Positions 46,347 through 53,751 of a stretch of DNA of 64,000 nt are shown here, piece after piece. Numbering within the stretch: position 1 is the first letter of the stretch; each line of letters begins with the position of its first letter. Source of the DNA: a virus; IMG/VR virus record IMGVR_UViG_3300032770_000001, positions 62,001 through 126,000 of that record; one strand, given 5' to 3'. The notes beneath the pieces are model-generated. The model made no database searches, was not told the DNA's origin, and saw only the letters and a program-made list of their open reading frames with translations. Both the position numbers and the translations under genes were made by a program.

Positions 46347-47450
46347 ATGGACAACCAGAATATCCAACTTTCGCCGAAAGCGACCGAGCAGCTTGAGGGC
46401 TTGATCGATGTGGCATCTTTCCTGACCTATCCCGTCCGTCTGGTCATCAATGGCTGGCGACTATTCGCCGTCATCCTGCTGTCTTTCGTGCTCGTTGTTG
46501 GCGGCTCGATCTTCTGGTGCTTCACTGCGCACCGTTCGCACGCCGATCAGATGAGCGATTTTGCGAAGCGGCAGGATATGGCGACGGTGGACTTCACCAA
46601 GTCAGCCGGGGCGCAGGCTCCGTTCGCGATTCATGTCAAGTACATTTCCACGCTGGACGCGGCGTATGCTGGCGACGGGTGGGTCGCTGACCGTTCGGCT
46701 GATCTCTCGAAGTTCTTCTCCTATTGCAACGCGGACGCGGTGAAGGTTCGCCGCTGGAGCGACGGTTATCGCTGGATTTCAGACAAGAGCAACGTCATGA
46801 TGACGGCGTACCTAACAGGTGCGCGAAACATCGATGCCCTGCGCGTGGCACTGGCGGCAATCAAGGCTGGTGAATCAATTCCTCCGTCTCAGTCCTGCAC
46901 TGCGGTGACTGGCGATGCGGCGTTTCTCGAAGCGTACAAGAGCATCGTGATCCCGAATGCCCCGGTGATTACGTTCACGCACGTCTTTTCGTTGAAGAGC
47001 ATCAATGCGGTCTACAACGAGAACGAAACGATGAATCTGATGACGGGCATGTGCGTGGTCGGTCATTGCACGGACGCCGACTTGGTGCCTCGCAATGACT
47101 CGATCTTTATCGATTTGATTCATCCGCAAATGACGGCTGGTCAGCAGGAAGCTATCGATGCCCTGTATGCTACTGGCACGCTGGAGTTCTGGCAGGCTGC
47201 GGCTGAGGCGAACGGTATTCCGATTCGAGTTCATGCCGTCCGCGTCAGCACGTTTCAACAGGTTAACGCCCGTGATACGCGCAAAGCGACTGCCTCGTAC
47301 CTGTCGAGCGATGACCGTATGATGACAGTTTTTGAATTCGCATATATCGCCTTCGTGCTGTTCGTAGGCATCACGACCGTGGTTTATATCCGCCACAAGT
47401 ACCGTGAGTACCGAGAGCGCCGTCAGGCGGTCCGGGAAATGGCGGCGTAA
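46347..47450 (+). CDS. Membrane protein with a large periplasmic domain
   Basis: 367 residues. Transmembrane helices at about 38-60 (LFAVILLSFVLVVGGSIFW) and 328-350 (FEFAYIAFVLFVGITTVVYI) flank a domain of roughly 265 residues with four cysteines. Short basic tails lie on both sides. The topology fits an inner-membrane protein with a periplasmic domain, or a spanin/holin-associated factor; no motif decides. Confidence 0.6.
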   Translation: MDNQNIQLSPKATEQLEGLIDVASFLTYPVRLVINGWRLFAVILLSFVLVVGGSIFWCFTAHRSHADQMSDFAKRQDMATVDFTKSAGAQAPFAIHVKYISTLDAAYAGDGWVADRSADLSKFFSYCNADAVKVRRWSDGYRWISDKSNVMMTAYLTGARNIDALRVALAAIKAGESIPPSQSCTAVTGDAAFLEAYKSIVIPNAPVITFTHVFSLKSINAVYNENETMNLMTGMCVVGHCTDADLVPRNDSIFIDLIHPQMTAGQQEAIDALYATGTLEFWQAAAEANGIPIRVHAVRVSTFQQVNARDTRKATASYLSSDDRMMTVFEFAYIAFVLFVGITTVVYIRHKYREYRERRQAVREMAA

Positions 47451-47474
47451 AAAGCCATCGGATTGAGTATTGAA

Positions 47475-47506
47475 CCCTATGAGGAATCCCCTCATGGGGT
47501 TTTTGT
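47475..47506 (+). terminator. Terminator hairpin that covers the next gene's ribosome site
   Basis: CCCTATGAGG / CCTCATGGGG (10 bp, one G-T) followed by TTTTTG. The GGGG of the 3' arm is 7 nt before the TTG start at 47507. Confidence 0.7.
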
Positions 47507-48016
47507 TTGTACAAAATCTACCTAGCCGCGTCGTTCGAATGGATCGAGTTGATCCGGGAGTATGCCCGAATACTCCGGTCGCTTGGCTTCGTCGTTACGT
47601 CCCGCTGGCATGATGAACAGTCCTACAGCGACCCAAAGACCAATATCTCCAAGCCCGATGGCTCCACAGACCTGAGCCGGGAAGAGCAGGCATTCGGCTA
47701 CGCCTGCCGCGACATCCGCAATATTCTCGAAGCCGACACATTGATCCTGTTCACCCCCGGCACTGCGTTTATTCGCAACACCCGGCTGGCTGAGTTCGGC
47801 GGTGCCCTCTTTACTGGACGTAAATGCATCGTGATCGGTCCTGAGAACCCAGAACTTCGTGCCAATATCGACACGATTTTCGTGTTCCTGAAAAGCCTGC
47901 CCCCAGACTTGCAGGCGGCGGGGATTCAACCTGTGGAACACTTCCACAAGTGGGAAGAGTGGCTCGGAACCTTGATAGCCAGACGAACTGTAGTACAATC
48001 GGCTTGTGAGCAATAA
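47507..48016 (+). CDS. Nucleoside 2-deoxyribosyltransferase-fold protein
   Basis: 169 residues from TTG; the first strand (KIYLAASFEW) immediately follows, so no later start is possible. The order IYLAASF, SRWHDE, a DIRNILEADTLILFTP strand and RLAEFGGALFTGRKCIVIGP corresponds to the deoxyribosyltransferase family, which swaps bases on deoxynucleosides or cleaves them. The active-site Glu would be in RLAEFG. The start lies at the foot of a terminator hairpin. Confidence 0.7.
   Translation: MYKIYLAASFEWIELIREYARILRSLGFVVTSRWHDEQSYSDPKTNISKPDGSTDLSREEQAFGYACRDIRNILEADTLILFTPGTAFIRNTRLAEFGGALFTGRKCIVIGPENPELRANIDTIFVFLKSLPPDLQAAGIQPVEHFHKWEEWLGTLIARRTVVQSACEQ
47994..47999 (+). promoter_or_regulatory. 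-10 element inside the preceding gene, leaderless
   Basis: TAGTACAAT with TACAAT at 47994-47999, then 6 nt and the GTG at 48006. Confidence 0.5.
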
Positions 48017-48836
48017 ACTACGACCGGGCGTGCGTGTGAATGGGCAGCCGATGGTGCCGCAAATGCTCGACACGTATCCGACAACCAAGAAGGTCAATGT
48101 ACTGATCGGCGACAGTGCCGCTCAAATCCGTTTCGCTGAACGATATCTTTCCGAGGTCCACCAAAGCGATGTCACCTGTAAACTCGTTCCGATTCTAAAT
48201 GACGAGATGGTGCAGGGCGCAGATGTTGCGCTACTCTATCGCGTGGATCGTTTACGTCATCTGGAGTTGTCCTCCGGTGTGAAGTCCAAGATTGGAATTT
48301 GGTCGCTCGATCCTATCGAACGCGGCAGTTCCGGGGCGAACGCAATCATCAGGTTCGCGGCAAAACTACTCGACAAAGAGAAAATGCCGACCGCCACGAT
48401 TGAGTCTTACGGCAATGAGATGGTGAAAGAACAATCCCGGCTGAGCTACTCCGGCGAGGTCGAAGATGTCTTTGCGGCGATCTGGACTGCGATGTACCTT
48501 CTGCTCGGACCTGAGCCTGCTCCGTTCAAACCGTGGGCTCGTCCGTGGGACAATCACCTGACATGGATGCCGAAAGACGTAGACCCCTCATATCGTCTTA
48601 ACACTTTGTACCGGGAACTGGTGATCCATGTTTTTGCACGAGAGGGTGATGAATACGCTGCTCGGAAATTCGCTTCCGGTAGGTTTAAGCCCAAAGAATT
48701 CAAACACTTGAAAAACCTCAAACTACCAATTTCCAAGGTTCGAGACAGCATTCATATCTTGGGTACGTGGCAGAAAGAAAAAACGGACCCATACATTTGT
48801 GCACTCAAGATTGCCAAAATCTGGGAAAGATCGTAG
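48006..48836 (+). CDS. Hypothetical protein, 276 aa
   Basis: GTG start overlapping the previous gene by 11 nt. The first half has a Rossmann-like alternation (VNVLIGDSAAQIRFAERYL, GADVALLYRVDRL); the second half is helical and basic (FKPKEFKHLKNLKLP). No catalytic motif can be assigned. Confidence 0.55.
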   Translation: MSNKLRPGVRVNGQPMVPQMLDTYPTTKKVNVLIGDSAAQIRFAERYLSEVHQSDVTCKLVPILNDEMVQGADVALLYRVDRLRHLELSSGVKSKIGIWSLDPIERGSSGANAIIRFAAKLLDKEKMPTATIESYGNEMVKEQSRLSYSGEVEDVFAAIWTAMYLLLGPEPAPFKPWARPWDNHLTWMPKDVDPSYRLNTLYRELVIHVFAREGDEYAARKFASGRFKPKEFKHLKNLKLPISKVRDSIHILGTWQKEKTDPYICALKIAKIWERS

Positions 48837-48860
48837 TATTATATCTGAGTGGGATAACCT
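48832..48860 (+). promoter_or_regulatory. Candidate promoter of the outer-membrane protein gene
   Basis: CGTAGTATTATATC near 48832-48845 gives a TATTAT -10, with a leader of about 30 nt and TAGGAG before the ATG at 48878. Confidence 0.45.
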
Positions 48861-48877
48861 CCCCTATAGGAGAAAAA

Positions 48878-49537
48878 ATGAAAGCAATTCTGTCGATTTT
48901 TGCGGTTCTGGCGATTCTAGTCGGCTCCGCTTTTGCTCAGTCTGGGGCATTCGCACCTTACGTTCAAGCAGGCATCAGCGCCTCTTCGACGTTTACGGGC
49001 AACAACTCAGTGACCGCCCGTAACCCCAATTACATCGTCGGCGCTGGTATCGAATCCAGCACCAAGCACCTGTTGCTCGATGTGAACGCAAACTTCAATT
49101 CGCAGGACTATCGCACGTTCGGCATCAGCGGACTCAACAACAACAGCTACGCTGCAACCGTTACGGGCACAGGTTTCCTGAAGGTCGGCAAGCTTCTGCT
49201 TGGCGGCGGCACTTACTACAAGAACACAGTGACCACGGGCACGATCAGCAAGTTGCTCCCCGGTGCTGGTGACGTTTTCGTCCCTCTCGTGGGCGGCGGC
49301 TTCCAGTTCTCGCGTGACCGCATCACGGCTGTTTACGAACTGCCGGGTCGTTCCGCGACCAATCAGCGTACCGTGGACTTCCACAACGAAGTTTTCCTGA
49401 CCAAGAAGGGCCACCTTCGCCTGACTCAGGATGTTTCGTTGAATTCGTCCGTGGCTCAGATCACGAACAGCAATCTCAGCCTCTCTCAGCGTGTCAGCGG
49501 TGGTTCGGCTGGCGCTGGCTTGAAGCTGGTGTTCTAA
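48878..49537 (+). CDS. Outer-membrane beta-barrel protein
   Basis: 219 residues with a Sec signal peptide (residues 1-20, ending GSAFA). The mature chain consists of alternating strands (YVQAGISASSTF, YIVGAGIESS, FLKVGKLLLGGGTYYK, LGFQF-like) and ends in GAGLKLVF, the C-terminal Phe being the outer-membrane assembly signal. An 8- to 10-strand barrel is predicted. Phage-made barrels of this kind can alter receptor display and block superinfection. ATG chosen for TAGGAG upstream and the signal peptide. Confidence 0.78.
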   Translation: MKAILSIFAVLAILVGSAFAQSGAFAPYVQAGISASSTFTGNNSVTARNPNYIVGAGIESSTKHLLLDVNANFNSQDYRTFGISGLNNNSYAATVTGTGFLKVGKLLLGGGTYYKNTVTTGTISKLLPGAGDVFVPLVGGGFQFSRDRITAVYELPGRSATNQRTVDFHNEVFLTKKGHLRLTQDVSLNSSVAQITNSNLSLSQRVSGGSAGAGLKLVF

Positions 49538-49568
49538 AGGTTCCCCCGGCGATTCACTGATCGCCATC

Positions 49569-49602
49569 GCCCCCGGCCACAAACCGGGGGCATTTCTTTT
49601 TT
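49569..49602 (+). terminator. Strong terminator
   Basis: GCCCCCGG, 7-nt loop, CCGGGGGC, ATTTCTTTTTT. Ends the barrel-protein transcript. Confidence 0.88.
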
Positions 49603-49654
49603 CCCAATTTTTCTCGCATTTTTCGAGTATTTGATAGATGAGGGAAAAATTGGC

Positions 49655-50005
49655 ATGTCCACTGGTAAATCAAAAGCTGGTCGTGACGAATTGACTTCTC
49701 GGGTCCAGCAGACGTTGGAACTTCCCACGAAAAAGCAAGCCGAAAAGATCATCGATACGGTCATTGCGGCACTCGAAGCGACTCTTCTGAACAATCTGGA
49801 CAAGTCCGGTTTCACTCTCAAATTAAATTCGTTTGGCAAGTTCACCGTTCGCCATAAAGCGAGTATTACACGAAAGATTCCCTTCGTGAAAAACCCGGAC
49901 GGGACATTTGCCACGAAGACGACGAACGCAAAGCGCAAGGTGAAATTCGTTTCCCTCGGTGATCTGCGCAAGTCGGAAGTAGTACCTAAAACTGAGACCA
50001 AATAG
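49655..50005 (+). CDS. HU/IHF-family DNA-binding protein
   Basis: 116 residues from the ATG at 49655. Helices 1-2 (VQQTLELPTKKQAEKIIDTVI), then the GFTLKLNSFGKFTVRHKASITRK beta region and a DNA-binding arm with KNPDG (proline equivalent to the intercalating residue region), followed by a C-terminal basic tail. It would bend DNA for replication, packaging or transcription. GAGGG lies about 10 nt upstream. Confidence 0.82.
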   Translation: MSTGKSKAGRDELTSRVQQTLELPTKKQAEKIIDTVIAALEATLLNNLDKSGFTLKLNSFGKFTVRHKASITRKIPFVKNPDGTFATKTTNAKRKVKFVSLGDLRKSEVVPKTETK

Positions 50006-50019
50006 GAGACCTGAGACCT

Positions 50020-50982
50020 GTGAACAAACTGAACTTTTCAGAAGACGAACTCGATGATGTGAAACCGCAGCAAAAGAGCACTACGCAAGCTGCTGCCGCC
50101 GCTGCCCCGGCTGAAGACCCGGTCGCCGCGCTGGAGCGTCAGCTTGCTGCTGCAAAGGCTGCCGCAGCCCACAAGCCTGCCGCTGCCGCAACACCCGCAC
50201 CAAAGGCTGCCCAACCCGCCGCTGTTGAAGATGAGTTGGATGAGAAGCCCGTCGCCTCCGGCAAGTCCGGCAAGAATGCCGTTGTCGAGGAAGAAGATAA
50301 CATGGACGTGGATTTCGGCGACGATAAACTCGCCACACGCCCGAACCAACTGCCACGCTGCCGCCCCTCCGAAAAGGGCAAGGCTGTGCGCTTCGCTCTC
50401 CTGCCGTTCATGAAGCCGAAATCGGCGAAGAATCACTTCGTCGAAATGCCCGGTAAGAAACTTACGGCCCGCTGTCTGACTCCGCAGGACGCAGATCAAG
50501 CTGGTTATTGCTGCGCCAAGCTGGGTGAGGACGGCGAGTTGCACGTAGCCGCTCTTGTCATCCGCTATCTCAATGCGGACAGCAAGAATGGTGCGTTGGA
50601 TAAGAACGTCGCCATCGATTGGGAAATTCAGTACGTCGATCTGACCCGCTCGAACTATCGTCAGGTGTCGCATCTGGTGGACGAGTTGATTGAAGACAAC
50701 CCGAACATTTCCGTGTATGACATCGATATCGTCATGCACCACGACCCAGATCGCGCCTTCGGTTATCAGTTCAAGCGCATCTCGCAAAAGGCCCGCTGGA
50801 AGATGAATCCAGAGCTTGTCAACGAGGTCAAAGCGGCGGCTGAGAAGTTCACCAAGGACGATGGCAAGATTCTGAAAGCGCGTCTCGGCAAGAAGATGAC
50901 GCTGGCGGAATGGAAGGCTCTACTCACCACGGGCGCTGCTGGCGCTGAAGAAGCCAAGCTCGACGACGTGGTTGACCTCTAA
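50020..50982 (+). CDS. Single-stranded-DNA-binding protein candidate
   Basis: 320 residues, 14 nt after the HU-like gene. Residues 1-95 are an Ala/Pro/Lys linker-rich region. The core (KAVRFALLPF, KNHFVEMPGKKLTARC, YCCAKLG, LHVAALVIRYLN, WEIQYVDLTRSNYRQ) looks like an OB-fold with the pattern of gp32-type proteins. The very C-terminus is acidic (EEAKLDDVVDL), as is usual in phage SSBs. Location among recombination genes supports it, but no decisive motif exists. Confidence 0.5.
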   Translation: MNKLNFSEDELDDVKPQQKSTTQAAAAAAPAEDPVAALERQLAAAKAAAAHKPAAAATPAPKAAQPAAVEDELDEKPVASGKSGKNAVVEEEDNMDVDFGDDKLATRPNQLPRCRPSEKGKAVRFALLPFMKPKSAKNHFVEMPGKKLTARCLTPQDADQAGYCCAKLGEDGELHVAALVIRYLNADSKNGALDKNVAIDWEIQYVDLTRSNYRQVSHLVDELIEDNPNISVYDIDIVMHHDPDRAFGYQFKRISQKARWKMNPELVNEVKAAAEKFTKDDGKILKARLGKKMTLAEWKALLTTGAAGAEEAKLDDVVDL

Positions 50983-51018
50983 ACACGCACTTGTACCCCT
51001 CCGTATTTCCCGTGTTTG

Positions 51019-51056
51019 TGGGGCTAGGCAAAACCTAGCCCCATAGAGGTTTTAAG
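51019..51056 (+). terminator. Terminator
   Basis: TGGGGCTAGG, CAAAA loop, CCTAGCCCCA (perfect 10 bp), then TTTT at 51050. Lies between the SSB candidate and the MazG-like gene. Confidence 0.82.
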
Positions 51057-51058
51057 GG

Positions 51059-51064
51059 TATAAT
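51059..51064 (+). promoter_or_regulatory. Consensus -10 directly before the MazG-like gene
   Basis: GGGTATAAT followed after 5 nt (GAGAC) by the ATG at 51070. It is the clearest leaderless example, with an exact TATAAT. Confidence 0.72.
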
Positions 51065-51069
51065 GAGAC

Positions 51070-51459
51070 ATGGAAACTCCAGAGACAGTTGGGCGATGGG
51101 TTCAGGAAGCTTTTCCTGAGTGGGCGGGGGCAAAGGGTCGCGCTCTCGCAATCGTAGAGGAAGCCATTGAATTGGCTATCGCGGCGGGACTCACCAAAGA
51201 GCAGATTCAATCTGCTGTCAATCTTTCCACCGGACAGCACGAACGTCGTATTCAAGACCCAAATTATGTAGCAGAATCGGACGAGGGCGAAGTCGCCGAT
51301 ACCATGCTGAATGTTTACGCTTACGCCTACGTGCGTGGCATTGATCTGCAAGCGGCATTGGACAAAAAGATGGCGAAGAACCGTGCCAAGCCGATTGAGC
51401 AGTACCGCGCCAAAACCAAGTTGAAAAAGAATCTCGGTCTGGCACTTGATACTTTGTAA
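51070..51459 (+). CDS. MazG-like nucleotide pyrophosphohydrolase
   Basis: 129 residues. The helices contain VEEAIELAIAAG (about 30-41, EExxE) and DEGEVADTMLN (about 71-81, ExxD), the four-helix metal-binding signature of MazG-type enzymes that hydrolyse NTPs or dNTPs to monophosphates. Phage MazG proteins may lower ppGpp or clear unwanted nucleotides. Stop overlaps the next ATG (TAATG). Confidence 0.72.
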   Translation: METPETVGRWVQEAFPEWAGAKGRALAIVEEAIELAIAAGLTKEQIQSAVNLSTGQHERRIQDPNYVAESDEGEVADTMLNVYAYAYVRGIDLQAALDKKMAKNRAKPIEQYRAKTKLKKNLGLALDTL

Positions 51460-52193
51460 TGCTTATCACTGGTGTTGATTTCGAAACTACTGGCAACGAC
51501 CCGGAAAAGAGTTACATCACCGAGGTCGGCATCGCCACGTGGGATACGGAATTGCACCAGCCAATTAGACTCACGGGCTACCCCGTCAATCCCGGCGTAG
51601 AGAATCTGGAATGGGACCCAGAAGTCCTAGAGAAGTTCCCCGACGCCCCCGCCCTTCTCAAGTACGGCATTCCAGACGATAAAGCTGCACGACAATTCTT
51701 CATTCACCTGCAAGCAGCGGAGATGCTGTGCGCCCACAACGGCAACAAGTTCGACAAGAAGTTCGCCAAGAAGTGGGCCGACCGCCACAACTTTGAGTTC
51801 CCCGAAACCCTCTGGATCGACACCTTCACCGATCTCCCGCTGCCGCGAGGCTACTCGCGCAAGCTTCCCTACATGCCCATCGATCATCGTCTGTATCCGA
51901 ATCCGTTTCCTCACCGAGCGGTGTTCGATGTGGTCAGCATGTTCACGGTTCTCGATCAATACCCGCTGGAGAAAGTGCTGGAATTGGCACGCAGCCCGGT
52001 GATGATCGTCAAGGCACTGGTGGGCTTTAACAACAACCAGTTAGCCAAGGATCGCGGCTATCGTGCTGAGTACAAAAACGGCAAGTTTGTGATGTGGTTT
52101 CGTGAGATGAAGGAACTCAACATCCCGGCTGAGATGGAAGCGTGCGAGGCAGCAGGATTTCAAATCGAGACTATCGGATTTGCTGATAGGTAA
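51459..52193 (+). CDS. DnaQ-like 3'-5' exonuclease (DEDDh family)
   Basis: 244 residues. Exo I DFETTG (7-12) supplies Asp and Glu, Exo II AHNGNKFDKKF (about 91) the second Asp, and Exo III PHRAVFDVVSM (about 151-160) the His and final Asp. The C-terminal 60 residues are an extra helical extension. It could proofread or degrade single-stranded DNA or RNA. Confidence 0.86.
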   Translation: MLITGVDFETTGNDPEKSYITEVGIATWDTELHQPIRLTGYPVNPGVENLEWDPEVLEKFPDAPALLKYGIPDDKAARQFFIHLQAAEMLCAHNGNKFDKKFAKKWADRHNFEFPETLWIDTFTDLPLPRGYSRKLPYMPIDHRLYPNPFPHRAVFDVVSMFTVLDQYPLEKVLELARSPVMIVKALVGFNNNQLAKDRGYRAEYKNGKFVMWFREMKELNIPAEMEACEAAGFQIETIGFADR

Positions 52194-52250
52194 AATTTTC
52201 TGCATGTTACTGTACTTTTTCGACTATCAGGTGCAGTATTGATACCTATA

Positions 52251-52266
52251 TGTGACCTACGTCACA
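52251..52266. promoter_or_regulatory. CRP/FNR-like operator TGTGA-N6-TCACA
   Basis: TGTGACCTACGTCACA matches the CRP consensus half-sites exactly with the correct 6-bp spacer. It lies 16-31 bp before the ATG of the secreted protease, downstream of a weak GTATTGAT -10 candidate, so it may act as a repressing site. As RNA it would form a 6-bp hairpin near the ribosome site. Confidence 0.5.
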
Positions 52267-52281
52267 ACATGTGAGGGTTCC

Positions 52282-53751
52282 ATGAAGTTTTGCCGGGTAG
52301 CAAGTTTGCTTCTTCTGTTGGCAGGGACTATGCTCGGTCAGGCCATGCCTTCTTATCAGCCCTTTTTCTTTCCACAGGGAATTCAACAAACAACTGATCT
52401 TCTTCGTCAACGCGAGGAATACGAACACATCTTCCAAGGAACATGGGACTGCAACCAAGGCCACGGTGGGATGGATTCGACTCTCCCCGGCAGTGACAGC
52501 TACGCGGTTGTCACCGACGTTGTGAGCACGTCCAGCGTCACCGCTAACCCGACGAAGATGAAGATCATCATCGACCATGCTTACAAGATGCCGGATGGTC
52601 GTATTCGCTACACGTCCCTCTGCGGTCAATATTTCCTCACTCAGGATCAGTTGGACGGAACCATCAACGCTCTCAAGCAAATTGTGATTTCGGCTTCCGA
52701 ACGTGACAATGCCTTTTATCAGGTGGTTGCTGAGAAAGCGGTGTCCGCCCGTGCTGCAAAACTGGGACTCAAACGTGACGAACTCGTCGCTGAGTTAGAC
52801 GAGAAGGTCCCAGATTATGACATTACCTTCCGCGAGTTGCACCGTCTGCCAAAGCCCTCTAAGGCTTCTGACTTTGTGCCCCGCGAATTGCACCTTGGCT
52901 ACAACCCGCCCCTCGGCGGCATCCTCGGCGTCACGTGGCTTAACACGGGTGTGATCTATTACAACCCGAACGCTTGGATGACCGATTACGTTAACACTAT
53001 CCCCAAGATCATGCAGCACGAAATGGTGCACGGCAACATCAACTTCGAGAAGTTTCCCATGTCAGAAGCTTTTGACGTGGAGTTGATGGCGGATATGCCC
53101 ATCGTGCTTCTTTCCGAAAACACCACGGACTTCCCCACCCACGGCTATGCTACGGACATTCGTGAACTGGCGGAAATCTACTACGGCTTCGATTGGGATC
53201 AGTTCCGCTCGGACACGATCAAGTTCGATTTCGCAGGCAACATTGTCTACGATGACGCGAACTACGTCTATTACTACAAGCAGATCGATCAGATCAAGGC
53301 AGAAATGCTCAAGTTCTTCGAGGATGTAACCATCCCTGAGTTTTACTCGGACCCAGTCTGGTGGTCAGCGATGAACAACATTCGCGGCGATAACAACAGT
53401 GTGTTCCGCATGACGATGGCGTTGAAGTACAATCCGACCATTCTCGACGGTGCTGCTAAAACGCTGGACTGGTTGGAATCGCATCGCGAAGAGATCAAAG
53501 AAATCGGCGATGAAGCGTTTCAGAAAGGACTCGGCGGCGGGGGCGGCGGTATGGCTATGGATGCGACAAATATCTCGCCCTACATGATCGAGCAGTACAA
53601 TCGCATGTTCACGGCATCAGAGCGTGCACAGATTGAAGCCTTCATGCGTGACCACCCGGAGAAGCTGAAAGAGCTTCAAAAAGGGTCTCCGGCTCAGGCG
53701 TTAGAATTCCTTAGCACGTTCAAAACCAGTTCGAAGGGGATGGCGAAATGA
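52282..53751 (+). CDS. Secreted HExxH zinc-metallopeptidase-like protein
   Basis: 489 residues from the ATG with GAGGG 4 nt upstream. Signal peptide at 1-20 (MKFCRVASLLLLLAGTMLGQ). At about residue 246 HEMVHGN matches HExxH, with a downstream Glu in SEAFDVELM as a possible third zinc ligand. A Gly-rich segment (about 420-430) precedes a helical C-terminus. The protein is exported and probably processes envelope proteins. It overlaps the lipoprotein gene by 4 nt, so the two are likely to act together. Confidence 0.72.
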   Translation: MKFCRVASLLLLLAGTMLGQAMPSYQPFFFPQGIQQTTDLLRQREEYEHIFQGTWDCNQGHGGMDSTLPGSDSYAVVTDVVSTSSVTANPTKMKIIIDHAYKMPDGRIRYTSLCGQYFLTQDQLDGTINALKQIVISASERDNAFYQVVAEKAVSARAAKLGLKRDELVAELDEKVPDYDITFRELHRLPKPSKASDFVPRELHLGYNPPLGGILGVTWLNTGVIYYNPNAWMTDYVNTIPKIMQHEMVHGNINFEKFPMSEAFDVELMADMPIVLLSENTTDFPTHGYATDIRELAEIYYGFDWDQFRSDTIKFDFAGNIVYDDANYVYYYKQIDQIKAEMLKFFEDVTIPEFYSDPVWWSAMNNIRGDNNSVFRMTMALKYNPTILDGAAKTLDWLESHREEIKEIGDEAFQKGLGGGGGGMAMDATNISPYMIEQYNRMFTASERAQIEAFMRDHPEKLKELQKGSPAQALEFLSTFKTSSKGMAK

